Numbered from the stretch's first letter, positions 13,801 through 23,597 are shown. The stretch is DNA of 35,476 nucleotides from an uncultured Helicobacter sp. (GCF_947367035.1 NZ_CANBCA010000015.1:1-35476); one strand, 5' to 3'. Translations and numbers: made by a program. Notes: generated from the sequence alone by a model not told the origin.

Positions 13801-16146
13801 TTAAGGCTCTTCTGCTTCCTTGTTTTTAATTTCTTGGATAATGTCTTTAATTGTGTTGATTGGAATTTTATTTTCTGCCATTAGATTTCTCATTTGCTCT
13901 AGTTTAATTTCGGTTGGAGTAGTGTCCAAATCATCAGGGGAGGCTAAGTGAAGCAAGAAAGTTTTATATCCATTTTCCCCTAACGCCTTTTCAATATAAG
14001 CAATTTTATCTTTTGAAGTTTGCTCTGTTTCTGTGTTCTCTAATTTCTCCTCTGTTTGCGGATTTTCTGTATTTATTTCTTGTGTTTGTCGGATAATTTC
14101 TTGTTTTTCCTTTTCTGTAAAAGGTTGAATTGTGTCTAACACTTTCTGTTCTTCTTGCAATTCTTGTCTTATTGCTTCTTGTCTTTTTCTGCTCGCTAGG
14201 ATTTGCTGTGCTTTTAGTTCATTTTTATCTATTACGATTTGCACATAAGGATTCACTCTTTGTGATTCATTATTCTCTTTAGTTGGAAATGGATTTTCAT
14301 TGACAACTTGCATATAAGATTTTCTTGCGCTTTCACTTTCAGTTTCTATTTGCTCCTTTTCTGCTTCTGTTTTTTGGAGTTCTTGTTCGTTTTTTTCTTT
14401 TTCTATTTCCTCATTAGATTTTAGAGGAATTTTATCTGCGCCACTCCATTGTGGATTTTTAAACCAATAATTCACTTTTGCTTTAATAGGGTGTTTCACA
14501 AATCCACGCACTAGAATTAAAATATCTGTGTTAGGCATATTTAAAATATCTTGTGCTGGGACAAGCTCATATCCCTCGCTTGAAGTAGAATCACTAGATT
14601 TAATTAAATCCAAATTGCCCTGCGAGCGTGAAATCTTCTTTCTTGTAAATTTGCCTATCATTTTGCTTAACTCTTCGGCGTCTTTTGCAGAGTTCATCGT
14701 AAAGACAACTTGGTAGCCAACATTGCTTCTTAAGATATTCAAATCATCTTCACCATAGTATTTTTTTATCTGCTCATAGCTTTGTGTAATGTAGATTGGA
14801 ATCAATCCATAACTTCTACAAAGCGCAGGAGCTTCTAATAAAAATGGCATTTTCCCAAAACGCACAAATTCATCACCAATAAAATAAATAAATTTATTGG
14901 GGTCAGAATTTCCCTCTCCACTCATCAATTTTTTAAACATTGTCTCTACAAAGATTCTAATTAGAGGAGCTAGAATATCAATATCCTCTGTTTGAATTAC
15001 AATGTAGCAACTAATTTTTTCTTTTCTTAAATCATAGTAATCAAAGCTCATTTTTGAAGTCGCATTATCTACATTGGGATTCTGAAATACAGCCATAAAA
15101 GTGTCAAAGGTAGATTTCACACTTGCAAATTCATTGTCTGCGACAATGGTATAAGCATTAGCTTGATTTCTTGTAATGTCGTGCAAACTCTCATCATTTG
15201 CAACTGCTTTAAAAAAGGCTTTACTTGAATCTTTAGAGAGGTCTCTTTTGAGTTTTTGCGTAAATTCGTCCTGCGTTGCTAGTCCAAATTGCAATTTAAT
15301 GTCATCAGGAATTACCTCATAAAAATCTTTTTTAGGGGCTTGAGCAATCTCTCCTAAACTTGTATGCTTATTTTTTTGCATAAAATAAGTAGCAAAGAAA
15401 GTAAATAATGTTTTGGCACTGACAATCCAATGGTCGTTTTCTTTACCTTTTTCACCTACAAAAATTGTTCCTGCGATTTGGTCTGCAAGTTGTTTCATCT
15501 TGACATAATCCATATCTACAATCACTTTTTTATCAAAAGGATTAAAAAACATTGTATTTTCACTAGGATAAAGGGGAGAGAATCGCAAAATTCTATGTCC
15601 AAATTTTTGCTGTCTATATCCTGCGCTAAGATAAAAAAGTTCTCCTTTAATGTCTAAAACTACCACAGAGCAAACAAGAGTAAAGAGATTGGGCAAAGCA
15701 ATAGAAGCAGTTTTACCCGTTCCCGGCGGAGCAACAATCAAGCAAGATAGCGGGCTTACACACCTTAAGAATTGTTCTATTTCACCATTTTTCTTGTGCA
15801 AACAACCTAGCATCAAGCCTTGTTCGTTGTTAATTCCCATTTTTGCGAAATCCTCTTTTTTTGCAAAGGAAGCATTACCATAATCTTCCAAGCCTTTGCT
15901 GCTATGAATAAAGAAATACACAATTAAAACACCCAAAGGCATAAGCGCAAAAAGAATGGTTAAATAGGCTTTAAATTTTAATTTACCACTTGTTAAGTTT
16001 TGGAGCAACAAGAATCCTGTGTGAAAAATATCTGCAAAATTAGGATTAAAGATATATTTAACAGAAGCAAAGAAAAAGATGATTCCAAGAACAATACAAA
16101 CAAATAAGCCTAAGAGCCATTGTTTCAATGTGATTTTTTTACCCAT
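13801..16146 (-). CDS. virD4: VirD4/TraG-type coupling protein
   Basis: A 781-aa coupling protein, the ATPase that links relaxase-bound DNA to the channel. Two membrane segments lie at about 9-33 and 61-81. Walker A is at 140-146 ('PPGTGKT') and Walker B at 421-427 ('YFIGDEF'). 'GELFYLSAGYR' and 'SYGLIPIYITQS' also fit TraG/VirD4. From about residue 585 a long charged, coiled-coil extension follows (E, K and Q rich), probably for substrate recruitment. Its ATG overlaps the stop of the MobC-like gene by one base (TAATG), tying it to the relaxosome genes. Confidence 0.95.
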   Translation of the reverse strand: MGKKITLKQWLLGLFVCIVLGIIFFFASVKYIFNPNFADIFHTGFLLLQNLTSGKLKFKAYLTILFALMPLGVLIVYFFIHSSKGLEDYGNASFAKKEDFAKMGINNEQGLMLGCLHKKNGEIEQFLRCVSPLSCLIVAPPGTGKTASIALPNLFTLVCSVVVLDIKGELFYLSAGYRQQKFGHRILRFSPLYPSENTMFFNPFDKKVIVDMDYVKMKQLADQIAGTIFVGEKGKENDHWIVSAKTLFTFFATYFMQKNKHTSLGEIAQAPKKDFYEVIPDDIKLQFGLATQDEFTQKLKRDLSKDSSKAFFKAVANDESLHDITRNQANAYTIVADNEFASVKSTFDTFMAVFQNPNVDNATSKMSFDYYDLRKEKISCYIVIQTEDIDILAPLIRIFVETMFKKLMSGEGNSDPNKFIYFIGDEFVRFGKMPFLLEAPALCRSYGLIPIYITQSYEQIKKYYGEDDLNILRSNVGYQVVFTMNSAKDAEELSKMIGKFTRKKISRSQGNLDLIKSSDSTSSEGYELVPAQDILNMPNTDILILVRGFVKHPIKAKVNYWFKNPQWSGADKIPLKSNEEIEKEKNEQELQKTEAEKEQIETESESARKSYMQVVNENPFPTKENNESQRVNPYVQIVIDKNELKAQQILASRKRQEAIRQELQEEQKVLDTIQPFTEKEKQEIIRQTQEINTENPQTEEKLENTETEQTSKDKIAYIEKALGENGYKTFLLHLASPDDLDTTPTEIKLEQMRNLMAENKIPINTIKDIIQEIKNKEAEEP

Positions 16147-16550
16147 TATTTTGCCCTCTTATATTTTGGTTGTTTAAAAAGATTGTGGATTTTGTCTTTT
16201 TTTAAAACTTCTTTATATTCTGCAAGAATAGCTTTAATCTCATTCATATTTTTCACAATACTTTCTATTTGGCTATTTGATTCCTTGCCTGCATTGAGAT
16301 GATAGGCAATTTGATTAATATTACTTCCTATGCGGTGGATATTGTCAATGAAAGTTTTATTGAGCATAATCAAATAAGAGATATTCTTGCTTTCTTGAGA
16401 ATCGTCCTCCCTGAAGTAGTTTTCTTTAATCATTTCTCTAATGACTGCATTTTTTGTAATGCCTTTGCGATTCTTTAAGCTTTGTAGCATTTTTTGGTCG
16501 TTTTCATTAAGGTAAAATCCTACTCTTGTGCTTTTGATTTCTTTTTTCAT
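16146..16550 (-). CDS. mobC: MobC-like relaxosome accessory protein
   Basis: A 134-aa protein. The N-terminal part 'STRVGFYLNENDQKMLQSL' with 'GITKNAVIREMIKENYF' looks like a ribbon-helix-helix DNA-binding domain, and 'IHRIGSNINQIAYHLNAG' is the signature of the MobC family. MobC proteins bind oriT and help the relaxase open the nick region. The candidate oriT is about 8 kb away next to the relaxase gene, so accessory protein and relaxase are encoded apart. The end overlaps virD4. Confidence 0.8.
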   Translation of the reverse strand: MKKEIKSTRVGFYLNENDQKMLQSLKNRKGITKNAVIREMIKENYFREDDSQESKNISYLIMLNKTFIDNIHRIGSNINQIAYHLNAGKESNSQIESIVKNMNEIKAILAEYKEVLKKDKIHNLFKQPKYKRAK

Positions 16551-16554
16551 TTTT

Positions 16555-17541
16555 CTACTCTATGCTATTAATGTCTATTTCTTTGAGATTTAGAATCTCT
16601 GCTACCACTCTTTGATTTTGTATGCGTTTAATCTGAATGATATAATCCACACCACTTGCAATGTAGGAATTAAGCATTTTAGTGTCGGGATTTTGCATTC
16701 CACCGCCTAGTGTTACATTAATCCCAATGGCTTTAATAGCGTCCTTTGGATTATTTGCGTGGAGAGTGCTTAAATTTCCCTCGTGTCCTGTATTAGAAGC
16801 CCTAAGAAAAGGCAAAGTATTACGCATATCAATTTCCCCTAACAATAATCTATCGGGTCTTAATCTCAAGGCATTGTCTATTGCCATTTTGTAGCTGTAT
16901 TTATTGGTTTCTATCTTTGGCACTGCAAGTTGTAAAATATTTTGATTAGCAAGAGATAATTCTTGCGAATCCTCTATGGTTACAATTCTTTCATTTGAAT
17001 CTATTTCACTAGCTAAGGCATTTAAAAAACTCGTTTTGCCTGTGCCTGTTCCTCCACTAATTAAAATACTCTTATGGTCGCGCACGAGCTGTTTAATCTT
17101 TTCGTAATCCCAACCTTGTTTTATGCAATTCTCACTCAAAACGAAGTTTTCTAATGCAAAACGCTGGTTGCTTGGAATCCTTATTGACATTCCTATTTTT
17201 GTGTTATATAAAACACTTTCGTGTTGCGCTTGCAATCTATATCTTAGATAAGGAGCTGGCAATTCACACGATAAGGTGGGATTATCCTTATTAAAATTCA
17301 ATCCTCTTCTTGTAGCTAACTCTTTAACAAAGCTATCCAAAAAGAATATATTGAGCTTCTCATCGTGGATATATTCCCATTGTGTGCCTTTATCAAGACA
17401 TATTTCAAATTCTCTATTGACAATTAATTCATTGGCATTTCCATTTTGCGTCCTATCTAAATATTTATCCAAATAGGTAAGCAATGTCTTTAGAATCCCG
17501 CTAATCTCTTGTGATTCTTTAATTACTTCAATGTTTGTCAT
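16555..17541 (-). CDS. virB11: VirB11 traffic ATPase
   Basis: A 328-aa hexameric ATPase of the VirB11/PulE type, powering pilus assembly and DNA transfer at the inner face of the membrane. Walker A is at 163-170 ('GGTGTGKT'), an Asp-box-like 'IVTIEDSQEL' at 186-195, 'LRLRPDRLLLGEID' at 225-238 and the His box 'TGHEGNLSTLHAN' at 251-263. The length fits the family. It follows a small coiled-coil gene and precedes the MobC-like gene by 4 bases. Confidence 0.95.
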   Translation of the reverse strand: MTNIEVIKESQEISGILKTLLTYLDKYLDRTQNGNANELIVNREFEICLDKGTQWEYIHDEKLNIFFLDSFVKELATRRGLNFNKDNPTLSCELPAPYLRYRLQAQHESVLYNTKIGMSIRIPSNQRFALENFVLSENCIKQGWDYEKIKQLVRDHKSILISGGTGTGKTSFLNALASEIDSNERIVTIEDSQELSLANQNILQLAVPKIETNKYSYKMAIDNALRLRPDRLLLGEIDMRNTLPFLRASNTGHEGNLSTLHANNPKDAIKAIGINVTLGGGMQNPDTKMLNSYIASGVDYIIQIKRIQNQRVVAEILNLKEIDINSIE

Positions 17542-17551
17542 ATTCTAAGCT

Positions 17552-17758
17552 TTACTGCGCATTTTCTTCGTTGGTTTTTTTCTCTAAAGCGAGGATTTCT
17601 TCTAATATTTTCTGTGCTTTTATCTTTTGCGAATGCAGTTTTGCTTCATCTTTTTGAATCTGTTTCACCAACTTTAAAAGAGATTCTTTTTTTCTTTCAA
17701 GTGTTTTGTTGTTTTGATACATAGTGTTAATAAATTCTGTTACATTTTCAAAATTCAT
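17552..17758 (-). CDS. Small coiled-coil protein between virB10 and virB11
   Basis: A 68-aa highly charged helical protein ('FINTMYQNNKTLERKKESL', 'LVKQIQKDEAKLHSQKIKA'). It probably forms a coiled coil and has no signal peptide. The ribosome site AAGGAG sits before ATG 17758. It lies 9 bases after virB10 and 10 bases before virB11, so it is an integral but unnamed transfer operon gene. The function is unknown. Confidence 0.65.
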   Translation of the reverse strand: MNFENVTEFINTMYQNNKTLERKKESLLKLVKQIQKDEAKLHSQKIKAQKILEEILALEKKTNEENAQ

Positions 17759-17767
17759 ATTTTCTCC

Positions 17768-18874
17768 TTATTTAAAATATTGCGTCATAATTTCATTTTT
17801 CTTAGGTTTTGGAAACCAAATGTGGTGCGTTGGCACAATAAAAATTCTACTTCCTGCTTTAATTTCTACAACGGGTTTAATTGTTTTTTGCTGTGCTAAG
17901 ATTTCTTGCACGATTGCACTTAAATCGGTTTGGGTTTGACTATAAATAGAATCGCTGTATTGATTAGAATTGCTATTGTTATCGCGCGTAGCAATGGATA
18001 GTAGCAATACATTAGTAAGAGTTGAGAGCGTGTAAGGAATCCCAAAGCGTTGCCACATTCTATTATTTAAATCACCCTCTACCCCGCTTCTGCCCATAGA
18101 ATCTGAAGTCTTAGCGTCAGTAAGTAAGATATTCACGCCTTGAGGAGTGATGATTTCTCTCCATTCTATTTGCAATCTTGCGTGTCCTGTGATTTCACTG
18201 CTGCTCTGATAATAACCAATCGCCTTACTGCCTCTTGGAATCATTACCGCTCTGCCCATTGTGGCATAAATGTCCTCTTCAATCTGCGCACTGACAATCC
18301 CTGCTAAGTCGCTTGAAATTGCTGTGGTTAAAGTAGCTGGGATTAGTCGCCCTGCCCTTACCATTCTAAAGAGCTTGTGTTCATTAGTTGCATTGTCAAT
18401 ATTTTCTTGATTAGAAAAAGAATCTACTCCATAAGGATTAGCACCTCGTGAGAAATAAATTTCTTGATTGCCTCTTTCTGCAAGAATAGAATCACGCAAT
18501 AAAATATCCATTCTTTGTTGCGGTGTAAGATTTACTTTCTTTTTAGTAGATTGCTGTGGAGCTAACTTCTCTTGTTTTGTTTCTGCTTTCTTTTGAATTT
18601 CTGCTATTTTTCTTTCAAACTCTTCTTCTTTGGCTCTAAGTTCTGATTCCTTATCTATTGTAGTTTTAATTTCATTGTTTTTTTCAAACTCTACAATATT
18701 GTTAGGATTTGCCTTTTTCTTATAAGTATAATCATCTAATGGAAATTTAGAATCAAAGAGATAATCTAAGCTTTGTTGATGAATTGCCTTTTCGTCTTTT
18801 AAAATATTTTCGCTAGGATTTGCTAAAGCAAAAAATGGAGAAAGAGTTAAGGCAATAAATGGAAGCTTTTTCAT
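17768..18874 (-). CDS. virB10: VirB10/TrbI-type core-complex protein
   Basis: A 368-aa VirB10. The conserved C-terminal beta-barrel domain runs from about 'GRLIPATLTTAISSDLAGIV' through 'MIPRGSKAIGYYQSS' and 'GVNILLTDAKTSDSMGRSG' to 'IKAGSRIFIVPTHHIWF'. The middle (about 65-120) is charged and coiled-coil-like. The N-terminus is only 'MKKLPFIALTLSPFFALA', more like a signal peptide than the cytoplasmic tail plus membrane anchor of standard VirB10. It overlaps virB9 by 4 bases. Confidence 0.92.
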   Translation of the reverse strand: MKKLPFIALTLSPFFALANPSENILKDEKAIHQQSLDYLFDSKFPLDDYTYKKKANPNNIVEFEKNNEIKTTIDKESELRAKEEEFERKIAEIQKKAETKQEKLAPQQSTKKKVNLTPQQRMDILLRDSILAERGNQEIYFSRGANPYGVDSFSNQENIDNATNEHKLFRMVRAGRLIPATLTTAISSDLAGIVSAQIEEDIYATMGRAVMIPRGSKAIGYYQSSSEITGHARLQIEWREIITPQGVNILLTDAKTSDSMGRSGVEGDLNNRMWQRFGIPYTLSTLTNVLLLSIATRDNNSNSNQYSDSIYSQTQTDLSAIVQEILAQQKTIKPVVEIKAGSRIFIVPTHHIWFPKPKKNEIMTQYFK

Positions 18875-19986
18875 TTTTGAGCCTTTTGTTCTTTTGATTT
18901 TTCTTTATCTTTGTTGTCTATTTTTTCAATACAGACATAAGATTCTCCACTCCAAATTGTCCATTTATCGTTTCTAGTCTCTGCGATAATCCAATCGCCG
19001 ATGACTTTTGTTTCCACAGGTGTATCATACTTGTCAATAACTGCAAAAACTGCTGGAATCTTGCCATTGTTCTTTTTTTCATATTTGAAGTAAGTAAAAG
19101 TGTCATCACTAAAAACTTCGCTAGGAATGAGCCATTCATTGTATTTTTTTGCTTTTTTGCTGTAAGAGAAATTCATTTGTTCTCTTTCCACTTTAATTTC
19201 TGCGATTCCTTCTTTAATTACAAAGTATTTTCTAGCTTCTTCCTCCATTTGCTCTTGCGTTAAAATTCTGCTCTCATCATCAAGAATCTTAACAAGCAAG
19301 TTCGGCAATTCCTTATTTTTATAATCGGTGGAATAGAGGAAAAAATTATGGATTTTTTTGTCTCTTGTGAAAATCGTTAGATTTGTATCAATGCCGATTA
19401 AAAAAGGTTTTACACTAATGGCATTGGGCATATTGGGTATTTCTTCTACCTTATATCCGCTTTGGTCGCCCAAAATATAGCTTTCTACCTCACTTTCAAA
19501 AATGATAGTGGTAGCCATTGTGAAGCGTGTGCGGATTTTTTGTGTTTTGTTCTCTTCATAAGGGATTTGTATTGTATTCTCAAATCCTGTATATTTCTTT
19601 TCTAAAAACTTTTTTTGCACTGCCCTTAAATCTTTATTTCTTATTGCCTGTTTCATTAAGAGTAACTGCTCTTCAGTGTAAGCTGGAATTTCTTGTGGAT
19701 ATGATTGCGGTTGTTCGTATTGCATTGGTGGAGTATAGCTCTCTTGATTGCTATGAATGCTTACATTATTGGAAATATATTTATTCTTATCCTCTGTGGT
19801 AGGCTTTTGTGCAAACAAAGATTCTCCGCTTTGTTGCCTTGTTGCCATTATTCTATCCACTTCCTCTTGTCGCTCTTGTATAATAGCTTCTATTTCGGGT
19901 TGGTTTAAAGCATTTGGGTCATTTGCTAACAAGATATTGCAAAAAAGCAAGCTATTAATAGTGATTGTTGCGATAGATTTTTTCAT
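18871..19986 (-). CDS. virB9: VirB9/TrbG-type core-complex protein
   Basis: A 371-aa secreted protein with an N-terminal signal ('MKKSIATITINSLLFCNILLA'). A Q/E-rich linker covers about 25-115. From 'TRFTMATTIIFESEVESYIL' on it follows the VirB9 N-lobe ('ISVKPFLIGIDTNLTIFTRD'), and the C-lobe has 'DDTFTYFKYEKKNNGKIPAV' and 'IAETRNDKWTIWSGESYVCI'. VirB9 forms the outer ring of the core with VirB7 and VirB10. It is longer than usual because of the linker. Confidence 0.9.
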   Translation of the reverse strand: MKKSIATITINSLLFCNILLANDPNALNQPEIEAIIQERQEEVDRIMATRQQSGESLFAQKPTTEDKNKYISNNVSIHSNQESYTPPMQYEQPQSYPQEIPAYTEEQLLLMKQAIRNKDLRAVQKKFLEKKYTGFENTIQIPYEENKTQKIRTRFTMATTIIFESEVESYILGDQSGYKVEEIPNMPNAISVKPFLIGIDTNLTIFTRDKKIHNFFLYSTDYKNKELPNLLVKILDDESRILTQEQMEEEARKYFVIKEGIAEIKVEREQMNFSYSKKAKKYNEWLIPSEVFSDDTFTYFKYEKKNNGKIPAVFAVIDKYDTPVETKVIGDWIIAETRNDKWTIWSGESYVCIEKIDNKDKEKSKEQKAQK

Positions 19987-19996
19987 TTTTTACCCT

Positions 19997-20653
19997 TTAT
20001 TGCGCAATAGCTTTCATTGTTCCGTCTTTTTCAATATTGACTTTACTTAAGGCATATTCATAGACGATAAATCCTGTTGGATTTAATGGAATCGCATTTT
20101 CTCTAATCTCTTTTGGTTCAAATCCAAATTTAAGTGTAGCCTTGTAGCGTTGGTAGCCTGTTTGTAACTCGCCTTGTCTTTCTTTTGCAATAAATTCTAC
20201 GGTTGCGACATCTTGGCTTAGAATTTGGCTATTGATGATTTCAATTTCTCGGTAAAGATTCCTTGTTTGATAAATTGAACCACTTTGAGTTACTGCTTGT
20301 TGAAATATTTTATAAACTTTATTTTCGCTTTGTAGTGCTACTTCTCTGTAACGCATATCATCATCAATGCGGTTGATTGTTTCTCGCTTAATCACATAAC
20401 CTGCTAAAAGCGATTTCAAAAGCGCAATGTCGTTACGCACATTAAAACCTTGCGTTTCTATTCTAAAAAAACTTCCTTGTGGCTCTGAAAAGAAAACTAA
20501 ATAAGGTTTTGTTTCTTTTAGTGGCATTAGAATCGCAAGTGTAAAAAGGGCTAAAAACAACAATCCGCTTAGAATCACAACTAGAATAAATAGGATTTTT
20601 GTAATATTTTTTTCTAATTGAAAAATATAATTTGGGTCTTTTAAATTTATCAT
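19997..20653 (-). CDS. virB8: VirB8-type assembly protein
   Basis: A 218-aa bitopic protein: a short cytoplasmic start, a membrane segment at about 19-45 ('ILFILVVILSGLLFLALFTL') and a periplasmic NTF2-like domain with 'ALLKSLLAGYVIKRETIN' and 'DMRYREVALQSENKVYKIF'. This matches VirB8, which nucleates T4SS assembly. The ATG lies 2 bases after the stop of the small lipoprotein gene, so the two are coupled. Confidence 0.92.
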   Translation of the reverse strand: MINLKDPNYIFQLEKNITKILFILVVILSGLLFLALFTLAILMPLKETKPYLVFFSEPQGSFFRIETQGFNVRNDIALLKSLLAGYVIKRETINRIDDDMRYREVALQSENKVYKIFQQAVTQSGSIYQTRNLYREIEIINSQILSQDVATVEFIAKERQGELQTGYQRYKATLKFGFEPKEIRENAIPLNPTGFIVYEYALSKVNIEKDGTMKAIAQ

Positions 20654-20655
20654 CT

Positions 20656-20787
20656 CTAGCCTCTATCTTTTTGTAAGACTGCGACATCATAACAAGCGCA
20701 AGGACTTCTTTTAATGGCGTGTTTGCTGCTACAAGAACTAAAAGTTACACCTACAATTACCAAACTTAAAATCAAAATCTTTTTCAT
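20656..20787 (-). CDS. virB7: VirB7-like small lipoprotein, 43 aa
   Basis: This short gene is easy to miss. ATG 20787 is preceded by AAGGAG, and the frame runs 43 residues to a TAG two bases before virB8. It starts 'MKKILILSLVIVGVTFSSC', a clear lipoprotein signal with a lipobox ending 'FSSC', followed by 'SSKHAIKRSPCACYDV' with two more cysteines. Size, lipid anchor and position between virB4 and virB8 fit VirB7, which anchors VirB9 in the outer membrane. The extra cysteines may link to VirB9. Confidence 0.82.
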   Translation of the reverse strand: MKKILILSLVIVGVTFSSCSSKHAIKRSPCACYDVAVLQKDRG

Positions 20788-20796
20788 TCTTTCTCC

Positions 20797-23340
20797 TTAA
20801 TAATCCTCATCGGGCATTCTATGCCCTCTTATATATAGCTCTCGCCACTCTTTTTCCCCATAGGCTCTTTTCAATGCTTTAAGATTCTTGACATCTCCCG
20901 CGTCTGAACTAAAGACATTTAAATGTCCTTGCAACCTTGACAAATTCACATCTAAAATAGCGGAATAATCCCCTCTTTTTAGTAGAATTTTGCGTTCGGT
21001 TGGATTCGTTTTGTTTAAAAATGAAATTTCATTACCTGTCAAATTTGCCATTGTGCGTAAATCTTCTAAGGTTTGTTCGTTTTTTGTGGGATAAATTAAA
21101 AAATTTACCATATTGTTAATAAAGGAACTACCTTTGGGAATTTCTTTGAAAAATCCAATATCTTGTGTGGCTACCATTACCACACCATTAATTTTTCGCA
21201 CTTCCAAAATCGCTTCTAGTAGTTTTTCGCGCATAATCTCATTATTTAGATAATCTTTCAATTCATCAACAAAAACAAAGAATCCTTTATTTGTGGCTTT
21301 GGCATTATTGGAGAGTTTATGGAAAATGTAAAATGCCATAAGTCCTGCTAGTGTTTTATCCTTAATAATTGCGTCCATATTCAAAATAGAGAGCTGTTCT
21401 TTAAAGTTTAGTGCGTCCTCTTGATGATTGAAAATGGAATCCAAAAAGGGTTGGTATGCCATTTTTAAATCCAATTTGCTAGGGTCGTTCTGTGTTTCAA
21501 GGGAGTTATGAAACTCTTTAAAATTTGGTTGCTCTACCATTTCTAGCCTTTTGAGCGTATCTTGTATGTTATTAATCGCTTGAATATCGTTCTTATCAAT
21601 CCCTATCATCATTGCTAGCCACGCTCTTAAAAAGTTGGAATTTTCAGTCGTTCTAGCCAAAGAAAAAGGATTGAGTTTGAATCCCGATTCATCGTCTAAA
21701 TCGTGATATTCCCCGCCCACATATTTTGCAAAATTGTGCATACCGCGCATTTTATCCATTGCAAAAATATTAATATCATATTTGAAAAGATTTGCCATTA
21801 GGAATTGCGTTAAGGCAGTCTTTCCTGTTCCTGTTCCCCCAATAATCATTGTATGCCCGCTAGCTTCTTTGCCGCTTGTTGCGTGAAAATTAAAAAAGTA
21901 GGGGCTTCCACTTAAATGCCTAAAAATCGTAATAGGTGCATTCCCCCAACGATTTTTATTGAATCCTAAAATATCATTTTCTAAATTTATCATCGTGGCT
22001 AGATTGGAACTTTGCAAGCTTCTCTTTCTTGCATTCAAATTGCTTCTGCTTGGAAAGAAAGAGAAAAATAAAGGAGCAAGATTTAGTGTTTCGGCAATCA
22101 TTGCTAAATATTGATTCTCTAGCACGCCTTTAAGACGATTAGCTTTCTCATTTAGTTCTTCTAAGCTTAAAGCGTGAATTAGAATGGAATAGCTTGTTTC
22201 TAAGAGTTTTTCTCTGTCGCTTCGTATGTCTCGGTCTAACGCTTCTAGCATTTCTTTGGCTTCTTGCACCGCAAAAACCGCTTTATCTTTGATATGCTTT
22301 AAAGCCTTTTCTTTTGGCACAACTTCACAATTAGTAAAAATGCTATATTCTGTATTCTCTCTTAACACCGCAGTGCTTATATTGCTTGAAATATTTTCTG
22401 TTTCATAGGCTTTTACGCTAATAAATTTTGCATAGATTTTTTCACTTGTTTGTGCAGGCTCTAGCGGATTATTATTTTCATCTGTTAGAATCGTATGATT
22501 CGCTTTGTTTGTATGAAAAATCATATAATCTTTTTTAAATTCTACATCGCTTGTAATATAGCAATCTGTTAAAAGCTCATAGCTATATTTTAAGTTTGTT
22601 TTACTGCTATTTGCATAGGTCGCAAAGAAGTTAATCAGCTCATCAGAGCTTAACACTCGGGGCTTAAATTCGTTAAGAGTATTCTTGACAATTTGCTTAA
22701 TAGCCTCTAGTGTATTTGCTTTTTGGTCTAAGCCATAGTTAATAGATTTTGTTTGTTTTTGGATTCTATCTAATTCTATGGTAGAAATCCCATTCCCCTC
22801 CTCTTTTTCCTTAGTAAATTTGTCTTTAAATTTATTCAATTCTCCCAAAATGGCTTTGCTTTTAGTGGAGATTATAAAATAATAGACAATTTGATAAGCT
22901 TCACGCAAATTTTCCCATTTATCTATAATTTCTTTTGCGTAAGGATTTTTAATTTCGGGCTTAATATAGTCCAAAATAATTTTTTCTTTTTTGCAGACGA
23001 TACTTACTGCCACATCGTCTCCTAAAGAAGTAAAAAAGCGATTTCTTGCTTCGCTTAATGAAAGCTCCTCCTCTGGTGTGATTGCAGAATAACTATAACC
23101 GAATAACTCAAATCCCAGACACAAATTTTTGTCGCTTGTTACAATAATTTCCTCATTGTATTTTTGCGCAATATTATTTTCTAAAGCCATAGAAAAAATT
23201 TTGGGTTGCAGAATCGTAAAAATACTATCTCCGTCTTTTAAAATTTTATTTACCAAAGAAAACAATTCAGTTTTTGACGAATCTTTAGGAGGCTTTTCTT
23301 GTCGCTTACTTTTTTGAAAAAATTTTTGAAAAAAAGACAT
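20797..23340 (-). CDS. virB4: VirB4/TrbE-type ATPase
   Basis: An 847-aa ATPase, the largest engine of the channel. The N-terminal VirB4 domain covers about 30-420 ('FLSEARNRFF'-like region near 95-105). Walker A is at 501-508 ('GGTGTGKT'). 'DLDDESGFKLNPFSL' and 'AWLAMMIGIDKNDIQAIN' follow, then Walker B near 'GFFVFVDELKDYL' and 'VVMVATQDIGFFKEIPKGSS'. Length and motif order match VirB4. It follows virB3 closely and precedes the virB7-like gene by 9 bases. Confidence 0.95.
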   Translation of the reverse strand: MSFFQKFFQKSKRQEKPPKDSSKTELFSLVNKILKDGDSIFTILQPKIFSMALENNIAQKYNEEIIVTSDKNLCLGFELFGYSYSAITPEEELSLSEARNRFFTSLGDDVAVSIVCKKEKIILDYIKPEIKNPYAKEIIDKWENLREAYQIVYYFIISTKSKAILGELNKFKDKFTKEKEEGNGISTIELDRIQKQTKSINYGLDQKANTLEAIKQIVKNTLNEFKPRVLSSDELINFFATYANSSKTNLKYSYELLTDCYITSDVEFKKDYMIFHTNKANHTILTDENNNPLEPAQTSEKIYAKFISVKAYETENISSNISTAVLRENTEYSIFTNCEVVPKEKALKHIKDKAVFAVQEAKEMLEALDRDIRSDREKLLETSYSILIHALSLEELNEKANRLKGVLENQYLAMIAETLNLAPLFFSFFPSRSNLNARKRSLQSSNLATMINLENDILGFNKNRWGNAPITIFRHLSGSPYFFNFHATSGKEASGHTMIIGGTGTGKTALTQFLMANLFKYDINIFAMDKMRGMHNFAKYVGGEYHDLDDESGFKLNPFSLARTTENSNFLRAWLAMMIGIDKNDIQAINNIQDTLKRLEMVEQPNFKEFHNSLETQNDPSKLDLKMAYQPFLDSIFNHQEDALNFKEQLSILNMDAIIKDKTLAGLMAFYIFHKLSNNAKATNKGFFVFVDELKDYLNNEIMREKLLEAILEVRKINGVVMVATQDIGFFKEIPKGSSFINNMVNFLIYPTKNEQTLEDLRTMANLTGNEISFLNKTNPTERKILLKRGDYSAILDVNLSRLQGHLNVFSSDAGDVKNLKALKRAYGEKEWRELYIRGHRMPDEDY

Positions 23341-23354
23341 ATTTTTACCTTTGT

Positions 23355-23597
23355 TTATGCAAAATATTTTTTTGATTTGATTTTAAAACGCATTTGAATA
23401 ACATCGTAAATATCCTCATCAAAAAATTCTAAAGTGTAGAGGAATGCCAAAATAACAATAGCAACAGGAATCGCATAAAGTTGGAATAAAAACCAAAGAA
23501 TGAAACTTGCAAAAGCCCAAATAGTCCAAGAGGTAATACTTAAGCCTTTTGCTTTGGGCTTTTTAGTTAATTCTCTGTAACAAAATGAATTTAACAT
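23355..23597 (-). CDS. virB3: VirB3/TrbD-type membrane protein
   Basis: An 80-aa protein with 'CYRELTKKPKAKGLSITSW' at the start, typical of VirB3 ('LTRP....G'), and one long hydrophobic segment, possibly two ('TIWAFASFILWFLFQLYAIP' and 'VAIVILAFLYTLEFF'). The end is basic. Its place between virB2 and virB4 is the canonical one. VirB3 works with VirB4 in pilus assembly. Confidence 0.88.
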   Translation of the reverse strand: MLNSFCYRELTKKPKAKGLSITSWTIWAFASFILWFLFQLYAIPVAIVILAFLYTLEFFDEDIYDVIQMRFKIKSKKYFA

